Shown here piece after piece: positions 32,446 through 39,061 of a stretch of 39,061 nt of DNA. This DNA comes from an uncultured Sphingomonadales bacterium (lineage in GTDB: Bacteria; Pseudomonadota; Alphaproteobacteria; Sphingomonadales; Sphingomonadaceae): assembly GCA_903923465.1 (NCBI GenBank), contig CAIXXP010000095.1, positions 1 through 39,061 of the forward strand, written 5' to 3'. The notes below the pieces were generated by a model. That model worked only from the letters and a program-made list of their open reading frames with translations, did no database searches and had not been told where the DNA came from. A program made the position numbers and the translations under genes. Each line of letters opens with the position of its first letter. The first letter of the stretch is position 1.

Positions 32446-34953
32446 ATGACCAGTATTCTTCCAGTTTCGCGTGATATCCCGTTCTTTGCGCGGCGGCATT
32501 CGTGGGGCGGCGCTTCGACAACCATGGCGGCGCTCCTGCTATCCTGCACGGCGATGACCACTGCGGCGATGGCCGACGCCAAGCCCGCCGACGATAACGG
32601 CTCCGATACCAAGGAAATCGTCGTGAAGGGCGCGCTCGGCGCACTGCCGGTGAAGGACGTTGGCAGCATTTTCGGCTTCGACAAGACGCTGGTGGACACA
32701 CCGCGCTCGGCTTCCACCGTGTCGAAGGAACAGATGGACCGCTTTGGCATCACCCAGATCTACGATCTCGTGTCGCAAACGCCGGGCACCTTCACCAGTT
32801 CGTTCTTCGGCACCGGCGGCGCCCTCGACATTCGCGGCGCGCCCAGCGACGTGTACTTCCGTGGCATGCTGCGTCTGGACAACCCCGGCAACTACGCCAC
32901 CCCGATCGGCGCGGCGGACCGCATCGACATCGTGCGCGGCCCGGCCAGCGTCATTTACGGCCCGTCGAAGATCGGCGGCTACATGAACTTCGTGCCCAAG
33001 ACCGCGCGCGCCGCCAATGGCGAGTTCTCATCCGACACCAAGGGCGATCTCGAGCTGGATCTCGGCAGCTGGGGCCGGAAGGTGCTCAAGGCCAGCATCA
33101 CCGGGCCCGGCACCATCGCCGGTCACAAGTTCGGCTTCAGCCTCTATGGCGAGGTTGAGGATTCGGACAGCTACTACCGCAACGTCTATACCAAGAACGC
33201 GCTGTTTTCGGCGGCATTCGACACGGACATTACCGACAGCCTGCGTACCGAATTCGGCTTCACCTACCAGAAATATGACAGCAAGCAGAACAGCGGCTGG
33301 AACCGCCTGACGCAGGACCTGATCAACACGGGCACCTACGTCACCGGCCAATCCGCCAATCTGGCATCGCCGGGCGCTTCCGGCTTCACGCGCGAGCAGG
33401 CCTATGCCGCGAACGGCGGCAAAGGCCTCACCCAGTTCTTTGGCCCCTATTGCGCGCCCGGCCTGACGCCCACGCAGTGTTTCCAGGCTAACCCGGACTT
33501 CGGCTTGCAGCACGCCGGCACCGTCCACCTCAGCACCCGGGACACTCTGACCGGGCCGAACGACAAAAACAACAATATCCAGAAGACCGGATATTTCGAC
33601 CTGATCTGGGAAGGCGCGGGCAACCTCAAGATCAAGAACCAGATGTTCTATGACGGTGGCCAGAGCCTCAACGAAAACGCCTATGGCTTTTCGCAGGCGT
33701 TCAGTTCCTACGTGATGGAAGACAAGATCGTTCTGTCGGATAGCATGCAGACATCTTTCGCGAAGGTTTCTGTGCAGGCATCACCGTCCTTGCGCTACAC
33801 CCATTTCCACTTCGCGGATGATTTTGGTGCCGAATTCTGGAACCGCCCGGATATCAGCATCGACAATCTCTATCAGCCCTATGACACCCGCATTTTGTCC
33901 ACCCAGTGCGATTGCGATTATTCGGACTATATGGTTGGCCATTACACCGATCTCGGCATGGCCGGTCTCGTCGATGTCGATTCGAACATCGGCCTCGATC
34001 TGATCGGTGGCGCCCGGTATGATCGGGTTCACGTGGTTTCCACCGCGATCCTGTCGAAATACGACCCGACCAACATTCTCAGCAACGTGTATAACTTCGG
34101 CCCGGCTCTCAATCCGCGGCAAACCGCCACGCAAGGCGGATGGTCCTGGAATGCCAGCCTTTCCTACAAATCCCCGATCGGCCTCGTTCCCTACGTAACC
34201 GTGTCGCACCAGACCACGGTGATCGCCGGGGAAGGCTCCGAGATTTATGGTTATAACATTGTCGGCGGGCAGTTTCTGGGCGTTTCCCAGTTGTTGGAAG
34301 GCGGCGTGAAGGGCAACTTCCTCGACAAGAAGCTGTATGCGGCCATCTCTGTCTACAAGCAAAAGCGCACCCAGGCCGGCGCCGAGAGCGGGCTGACCAA
34401 CCAGATCCTGCAAACCAAGGGTGTAGAAGCTGAACTTCGCTGGTCGGTGGACCGCCACCTGCTGGTGACCGGTTCGTTCACGCATATCAAGGTGATCAAT
34501 GTGGGCGCGCTGGATTCCGCCAGCCATGCCTATTTCAACTACTTTGGTGCGGGCGATTACCCCGGCGTCAACCCGGCGCTCATCTTCGGCGGTTCCCAGA
34601 TCGGCAATATCTTCCTCACGACCGCGAAGCTGGCCCAGCGCCCGGGCGAGCCCGAAAACGTCGGTTCGGCCACCGCAACCTATGCCTTCGACAACGGCAT
34701 AGCGTTGACTGGCGATATCAGCCACGTCGATGCGGTTTGGGCCAATTACACGCAATCGGTGAGGCTGCCCGCCTACTGGCTCGCAAACGTTGGCGTTTCT
34801 TACACCAGCGGGCCCTGGCTGTTCCGCGTGGTGGTCAAGAACGTCAACAATGCGCGCTACTTCCGGGCGGGCGGGCAGGACCTGTTCGGTGCCGACATCG
34901 CGCTGCCTCAGCTGCCGCGCAGCTGGCAGGGGACCATCAAGTACAGCTTCTAA
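32446..34953 (+). CDS. TonB-dependent outer-membrane receptor
   Basis: An 835-residue TonB-dependent receptor. A signal peptide ends near residue 45 (core MAALLLSCTAMTTAAMADA), a TonB-box-like EIVVKG is at 57-62, the plug domain follows with TPRSASTVSKEQMDRFG, the LDIRGAPSDVYFRGM region and IDIVRGPASVIYGP, and the rest is a 22-strand barrel ending in the aromatic IKYSF. Plug style resembles siderophore-type receptors. Located between an exported deaminase and an exported nucleoside-acting protein, it probably imports a nucleoside, purine or nucleic-acid fragment (inference). ATG at 32446 has a GGGGG run eight bases upstream; an in-frame ATG at 32428 is the alternative. A strong terminator follows. 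Confidence 0.9.
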   Translation: MTSILPVSRDIPFFARRHSWGGASTTMAALLLSCTAMTTAAMADAKPADDNGSDTKEIVVKGALGALPVKDVGSIFGFDKTLVDTPRSASTVSKEQMDRFGITQIYDLVSQTPGTFTSSFFGTGGALDIRGAPSDVYFRGMLRLDNPGNYATPIGAADRIDIVRGPASVIYGPSKIGGYMNFVPKTARAANGEFSSDTKGDLELDLGSWGRKVLKASITGPGTIAGHKFGFSLYGEVEDSDSYYRNVYTKNALFSAAFDTDITDSLRTEFGFTYQKYDSKQNSGWNRLTQDLINTGTYVTGQSANLASPGASGFTREQAYAANGGKGLTQFFGPYCAPGLTPTQCFQANPDFGLQHAGTVHLSTRDTLTGPNDKNNNIQKTGYFDLIWEGAGNLKIKNQMFYDGGQSLNENAYGFSQAFSSYVMEDKIVLSDSMQTSFAKVSVQASPSLRYTHFHFADDFGAEFWNRPDISIDNLYQPYDTRILSTQCDCDYSDYMVGHYTDLGMAGLVDVDSNIGLDLIGGARYDRVHVVSTAILSKYDPTNILSNVYNFGPALNPRQTATQGGWSWNASLSYKSPIGLVPYVTVSHQTTVIAGEGSEIYGYNIVGGQFLGVSQLLEGGVKGNFLDKKLYAAISVYKQKRTQAGAESGLTNQILQTKGVEAELRWSVDRHLLVTGSFTHIKVINVGALDSASHAYFNYFGAGDYPGVNPALIFGGSQIGNIFLTTAKLAQRPGEPENVGSATATYAFDNGIALTGDISHVDAVWANYTQSVRLPAYWLANVGVSYTSGPWLFRVVVKNVNNARYFRAGGQDLFGADIALPQLPRSWQGTIKYSF

Positions 34954-34965
34954 GTTCCACCCTAT

Positions 34966-35001
34966 GGGGGCGGCGGCCGCGCGCCGTCGTCCCCGCTTTT
35001 T
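34966..35001 (+). terminator. rho-independent terminator after the TonB receptor
   Basis: A 12-base stem (34966-34977 with 34983-34994, two G-U pairs, loop CGCGC) followed after two bases by TTTTT (34997-35001). It lies 12 bases after the receptor stop and separates it from the NUP gene, which should therefore have its own promoter or depend on read-through. Confidence 0.8.
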
Positions 35002-35065
35002 CTCGATTGCACGGCGGATGTGACAATGGCACTCCCCGTTTTACTCTCATCCGGACGCCCGATCC

Positions 35066-36196
35066 ATGCGCTTCCCGCTCTCCGCGACCGTCGCTGCCGT
35101 TCTGGCCACCCTTGCCCTGTGTACCCCCGCGCAGGCGGGCGACGCGGCGCCAGGCGAACCGGTTGCGGCGGCACTGACCGGCATTCGTTCGTGCGCCCCC
35201 GGCGGGCCCTGCGCCCACCGGTTGCCGGTGCGCGTCGTCATCGTCACCATGTTCGAGATTGGCGCGGATAGCGGCGACCTGCCCGGTGAATTCCAGTTCT
35301 GGAAGGAACGCCGTCACCTCGACGAGCGCATCCCCTTCCCGCAATCGTGGCACGATCTCTATTATAATCCCGACAGCCAGATCCTCGGCATGGTCACCGG
35401 CATGGGCTCGATCAAATCGGCGACTGCCACGCTGGCGCTCGGCCTCGATCAACGCTTCGATCTCAGCCACGCCTATTGGCTGGTTGCGGGCATCGCCGGC
35501 ATCGACCCCCATCAGGGCTCGATCGGCTCTGCGGTCTGGGCGCATTATCTGGTCGATGGCGACATGGCGCATGAGATCGACCCGCGCGAAACGCCCAGGG
35601 GCTGGAAGTACGGCTATTTCCCCCTGGGTTCCTCAGGCCCCGCCGACCGGACGGCACGGGCGCCGGTCAATGGCGAGATGTTCGAACTCAATCCGGCGCT
35701 GGAGGCCTGGGCCTATGGGCTGACCAAGGATGTCCAGCTCGCCGACTATCCGTCCCTCGCAACCGCCCGCCATCGGTACGTTGGCATGCCCAAGGCTCAG
35801 GTGCCGCCGATGGTGATGCAGGGCGATCAGCTCGCGGCAATGACCTTCTGGCATGGCCGGATGATGAACGACTGGGCCCACGACTGGGTTGCTTACTGGA
35901 CCGGCGGCAAGGGCACCTTCGTCACTTCGGCGATGGAGGAGACCGGCACCTTCCAGTCGCTCACCTATCTGTCGCGGATCGGGCGCGCCGACCGCAACCG
36001 GGTGATGGTGCTGCGCGCCGGCAGCAATTTCACCATGCCGCCGCCCGGCGTTTCCGCCGCCAGCAACCTGCTGCGCGAGGACAAGGGCTATGCCGGCATG
36101 ACCGCGGCGCTGGAAAGCCTGTACAAGACCGGCTCCGTTGTCGTCGACGAACTGCTTGCCCATTGGGACCGCTACGAAGGGACGCCGCCAAAGTGA
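35066..36196 (+). CDS. NUP-family ('purine nucleoside permease') exported protein
   Basis: A 376-residue member of the NUP family, named after a yeast nucleoside permease gene. It has a clear signal peptide (residues 1-24, ending TPAQA) and no membrane segments in the mature part, so it cannot itself be a channel. Segments VVIVTMFEIGADSGD, GMVTGMGSIKSATATLALGL and VAGIAGIDPHQGSIGSAVWA resemble the nucleoside phosphorylase fold. I infer a periplasmic nucleoside-binding or nucleoside-cleaving role, supplying free bases. The ribosome site before ATG 35066 is weak. It follows the TonB-receptor terminator by 64 bases and precedes the 8-oxoguanine deaminase-like gene. Confidence 0.85.
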   Translation: MRFPLSATVAAVLATLALCTPAQAGDAAPGEPVAAALTGIRSCAPGGPCAHRLPVRVVIVTMFEIGADSGDLPGEFQFWKERRHLDERIPFPQSWHDLYYNPDSQILGMVTGMGSIKSATATLALGLDQRFDLSHAYWLVAGIAGIDPHQGSIGSAVWAHYLVDGDMAHEIDPRETPRGWKYGYFPLGSSGPADRTARAPVNGEMFELNPALEAWAYGLTKDVQLADYPSLATARHRYVGMPKAQVPPMVMQGDQLAAMTFWHGRMMNDWAHDWVAYWTGGKGTFVTSAMEETGTFQSLTYLSRIGRADRNRVMVLRAGSNFTMPPPGVSAASNLLREDKGYAGMTAALESLYKTGSVVVDELLAHWDRYEGTPPK

Positions 36197-36224
36197 AGGT
36201 GGACGCGCGCCGGCGGGCGGGAGC

Positions 36225-37586
36225 ATGAGCCTGACCGTCGTTCACAATGCCGACGTCGTGGTGACGATGGACGACGCGCGCCGGGAAATCACGGGCGGCG
36301 GCGTCGCCTTCCGCGATGGCGCGATTGTGGCGGTGGGCGATGCCGCCGCCATTTCCCCGCTACTGGGCCAAGCCTCGGCCACCATCGACGCCGGCGGTTG
36401 CGTGGTCACCCCGGGCCTCGTCAATACCCACCACCACCTCTATCAGACGCTGACCCGCGCGGTGCCGGGCGCGATCGATACCTCGCTATTCGGCTGGCTG
36501 AAGCGACTCTATCCGATTTGGGCGCAATACCGGCCGGACGACGTTTACGCGGCAACCCGGCTGGGCCTTGCCGAGCTGGCGCTGTCGGGCTGCACGCTGA
36601 GTTCCGATCATCTCTACCTGTTCCCCAATGGCGTGACGCTCGACGACACAATCGCGGCGGCGCAGAGCATCGGCTTGCGCTTTCACCCCACCCGCGGCGC
36701 GATGAGCGTGGGCGAGAGCGCGGGTGGGCTGCCGCCCGACAGTCTGGTCGAGGACGAGCGCGTCATCCTGGGCGATACCATCCGGGTGATCGATCGGTTT
36801 CACGATCCCCGCCCCGGCGCGATGGTCCGCGTTGGCGTCGCCCCCTGTTCGCCCTTTTCGGTCAGCCGTGGGCTGATGCGCGACGCCGCGCTGCTGGCGC
36901 GCGACAAGGGCGTGATGCTGCACACCCACCTCGCCGAAGATGCGGACGACGTCGCCTTCTCGCTCGAACGTTTCGGCTGCCGGCCGGGCCAATATGCCGA
37001 GGAGCTTGGCTGGACCGGCCCCGATGTCTGGCACGCCCATTGCGTCCAGCTCGATGCTGCCGAGATCGCCCTGTTCGCCCGCACCGGCACAGGCATCGCC
37101 CATTGCCCCTGTTCGAACTGCCGGCTCGGCTCCGGCATCGCGCCAGTGGCGGCGATGCGCGCGGCCGGCGTGCCGGTGGGGCTTGGCGTGGATGGCTCTG
37201 CCTCGAACGACAGCGGCCATCTGCTGCAAGAGGCGCGTCAGGCGATGTTGCTCCAGCGCGTGGCGGGCGGGGCCGGCGCGATGAGCCCGCGCGGCGCGCT
37301 TGAGCTTGCCACGCGTGGCGGCGCGCAGGTGCTGGGGCGCGACGATTGCGGCATCCTTCAGCCCGGCATGCGCGCGGACCTTGTGATCTGGCCGGTGGAC
37401 GACATCGCCACCGCCGGCGCATGGGACAAGGTTGCCGCCCTCGCGCTGTGCCCGCCCGCTGCCGCCCGCGACGTCTTTGTCGAGGGGCGGGCCGTGGTGC
37501 GCAATGGCGAACTGGTCACGGCCGACCGGGGTGAAATTGTGGCCGCAGCCAACCGCGCGCGCGCGCGGTTGATGGCGCTGGCATGA
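36225..37586 (+). CDS. 8-oxoguanine deaminase-like amidohydrolase (possible guanine deaminase)
   Basis: A 453-residue amidohydrolase of the cog0402 group. Metal and catalytic residues: His69 and His71 in NTHHHLYQ, His233 and His235 in MLHTHLAED, His272 in WHAHC, and Asp323 in GVDGSASND. The GVDGSASND motif is typical of 8-oxoguanine deaminase (Pseudomonas PA0142 type), which yields urate directly; isoguanine and perhaps guanine can also be used by relatives. No signal peptide. ATG at 36225 starts the conserved part; a GGGAG is only one base before it, so the ribosome site is unusual. It is 28 bases after the NUP gene and 11 bases before the permease gene, suggesting one unit. Confidence 0.88.
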   Translation: MSLTVVHNADVVVTMDDARREITGGGVAFRDGAIVAVGDAAAISPLLGQASATIDAGGCVVTPGLVNTHHHLYQTLTRAVPGAIDTSLFGWLKRLYPIWAQYRPDDVYAATRLGLAELALSGCTLSSDHLYLFPNGVTLDDTIAAAQSIGLRFHPTRGAMSVGESAGGLPPDSLVEDERVILGDTIRVIDRFHDPRPGAMVRVGVAPCSPFSVSRGLMRDAALLARDKGVMLHTHLAEDADDVAFSLERFGCRPGQYAEELGWTGPDVWHAHCVQLDAAEIALFARTGTGIAHCPCSNCRLGSGIAPVAAMRAAGVPVGLGVDGSASNDSGHLLQEARQAMLLQRVAGGAGAMSPRGALELATRGGAQVLGRDDCGILQPGMRADLVIWPVDDIATAGAWDKVAALALCPPAAARDVFVEGRAVVRNGELVTADRGEIVAAANRARARLMALA

Positions 37587-37597
37587 CAGGAGCTTCC

Positions 37598-39061
37598 ATG
37601 GACATTGACCTCGCGCTCCCTCGCTCAACCGCCCCGGCGATTGCCCCGCAACTGCTGCCCGGCGATGCCAGCGATCCCGATTATTTTCCGGGGTTCGGCG
37701 TCGCCCTGCCGCTCGGCATTCAGCATGTCCTCGCCATGTTCGTCAGCAACATCACCCCGGCAATCATCGTCGCCGGGGCCGCCGGCTTCGGCTTCGGCTC
37801 GCGGGATTCCGCCGAGTTGGTCTACATGATCCAGATGTCCATGCTGTTTGCAGGTATCGCGACCCTGCTGCAAACCGTTGGCTTTGGCCCTATCGGCGCG
37901 CGCCTGCCGCTGGTGCAGGGCACCAGTTTCGCCTATATTTCGATCATGGTGCCGATTGTCGCGGGCAAGGGCGTCGGCGCGATGGCGGCGCTGACCACGG
38001 CGGCGCTGTGCGGCGGCCTGTTCCACACCGTGATGAGCCGCTTCGTCGGCAAGGTGCGCATGGCTTTGCCGCCGCTGGTAACGGGCCTGGTGGTGCTGAT
38101 GATCGGCCTGTCGCTGATGCGCGTCGGGGTGCAATATTCGGCCGGCGGCGTGCCGGCGATCGGCACCCCGGCATTCGGCGCGGGGTCCAGCTGGGCGCTG
38201 GCCGGCGTGGTCGTGATCGTGACGCTGGGGCTCAATTTCTTTGGCCGGGGCATCTGGTCGACGGCGGCGGTGCTGATTGGGCTGCTGGCGGGCTATGGCG
38301 CGGCGGCGGCGATGGGGCGGATCTCCTTCGCGGCGGTGGCCAAGGCGGGCTGGATCATGGTGCCCTCCCCCTTCCATTTCGGCATCGCCTTCGTGCCGTC
38401 GGCGATCCTTGGCTTCTGCTTGATCGGCTTCGTCTCGTCGATTGAATCGATTGGCGATGTCGAGGCGATTTGCCAGGGCAATGCCGGGCGCCCCGCCACC
38501 GACCGCGAACTGGTTGGCGCTGTCGGGGCCGATGGCGTGGGCACGGCACTGGCGGCGGTTTTTGGCGCCCTGCCGAACACCACCTTCAGCCAGAACGTCG
38601 GCCTTATCGCCATGACCGGGGTGATGAGCCGGCATGTCGTCTCGATTGGCGCCGGTTTTTTGATCCTGTGCGGGCTGCTGCCGAAAATCGGCGCTGTCAT
38701 AACCACCATTCCCATCGAAGTGCTGGGCGGCGGCGTCATCGTCATGTTCGGCATGGTGGCCTCTTCGGCCATTGCGATGCTGTCGTCCGTCGAGTGGAAC
38801 CAACGCAACCGCCTGATCTTCGCCATCGCCATGTCGCTCAGCCTCGGGCTGCAGCTGGAGCCCGAGGCTTTGGCGCATTTGCCCGACACCTGGCGCGTCC
38901 TGCTCGGGTCTGGCGTGCTGCCATTCCTGCCGCTAGGCATGATGACGCTGGCCGATGGCCAGCCGGTGGTCGATGTCGGCAACAAGGTCATCGACGGCTG
39001 GTTCCTGCATGACAACGAATGGATGCTGCCGTCGCGGCGCAACGTGGCGCGCATGGCCAAG
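37598..39061 (+). CDS. NCS2 family xanthine/urate permease, 3' end beyond window
   Basis: 488 codons are visible and open to the window edge. It belongs to the NCS2/NAT nucleobase:cation symporters: LPLGIQHVLAMFVSNITPA in the first segment and the signature QNVGLIAMTG at 332-341. That signature fits the bacterial xanthine and urate transporters (XanQ, PbuX, PucJ/PucK types) rather than uracil permease, but the substrate is not settled by it. AGGAG just before the ATG at 37598 gives a good start. The visible length already equals a full NCS2 protein, so only a short tail should be missing. It complements the AzgA-type permease in the operon. Confidence 0.9.
   Translation, partial: MDIDLALPRSTAPAIAPQLLPGDASDPDYFPGFGVALPLGIQHVLAMFVSNITPAIIVAGAAGFGFGSRDSAELVYMIQMSMLFAGIATLLQTVGFGPIGARLPLVQGTSFAYISIMVPIVAGKGVGAMAALTTAALCGGLFHTVMSRFVGKVRMALPPLVTGLVVLMIGLSLMRVGVQYSAGGVPAIGTPAFGAGSSWALAGVVVIVTLGLNFFGRGIWSTAAVLIGLLAGYGAAAAMGRISFAAVAKAGWIMVPSPFHFGIAFVPSAILGFCLIGFVSSIESIGDVEAICQGNAGRPATDRELVGAVGADGVGTALAAVFGALPNTTFSQNVGLIAMTGVMSRHVVSIGAGFLILCGLLPKIGAVITTIPIEVLGGGVIVMFGMVASSAIAMLSSVEWNQRNRLIFAIAMSLSLGLQLEPEALAHLPDTWRVLLGSGVLPFLPLGMMTLADGQPVVDVGNKVIDGWFLHDNEWMLPSRRNVARMAK

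Noticed and set aside
1..39061. Mobile elements, CRISPR arrays, tRNA or rRNA genes
   Set aside because: No transposase, integrase, regular spaced repeats or RNA gene patterns were seen; intergenic gaps are short and explained by promoters and hairpins.

Overview
The window is high-GC, densely packed DNA whose protein families (BKACE enzymes, many SDRs, a TonB-dependent receptor, a PuuD-type urate oxidase) point to an alphaproteobacterium, probably a sphingomonad such as Novosphingobium or Sphingobium. The taxonomic call is inference from gene content. I see no rRNA, tRNA, CRISPR array, insertion sequence or prophage gene. No gap between genes exceeds 300 bases.

Left part, 1-13473: a mixed catabolic region of short transcription units. 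It starts with the tail of a possible TetR-type regulator, then two tandem BKACE (DUF849) enzymes. Next come a crotonase-fold protein lacking both canonical catalytic glutamates, two divergent SDR dehydrogenases, a translationally coupled sulfotransferase and DUF1214-like pair, a SnoaL-like protein, a 707-residue molybdopterin oxidoreductase, a TesB-type thioesterase, and two more divergent SDRs. The CoA-linked enzymes and dehydrogenases suggest degradation of a hydrophobic or alicyclic substrate, which I cannot name.

Middle part, 13612-29573: one compact 14-gene operon for purine catabolism, with 10 of 13 junctions being four-base NTGA stop/start overlaps. Order: SBF-like transporter fused to an AtzG/HpxX-like domain, AtzE/HpxY amidase, AzgA-type purine permease, HpxW, allantoate amidohydrolase, ureidoglycine-glyoxylate aminotransferase, PuuE allantoinase, HpxZ, OHCU decarboxylase, PuuD urate oxidase with a cytochrome c domain, HIU hydrolase, and XdhA, XdhB, XdhC. 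Together these encode hypoxanthine/xanthine to urate, HIU, OHCU, allantoin, allantoate, ureidoglycine and oxalurate, and then oxamate/oxalate.

Right part, 29629-39061: a convergent LysR-type regulator, followed by a divergent set for gathering purines: an exported adenosine deaminase, a TonB-dependent outer-membrane receptor, an exported 'purine nucleoside permease' (NUP) family protein, an 8-oxoguanine deaminase-like amidohydrolase, and an NCS2 xanthine/urate permease that runs off the window end. A nearly identical 26-base motif lies upstream of both the large operon and the lysR/adenosine deaminase intergenic region, which suggests one LysR regulon.

The most unusual item is the fusion of the small AtzG/HpxX-type amidase subunit to the cytoplasmic end of a membrane transporter, immediately before the gene for its expected partner amidase.
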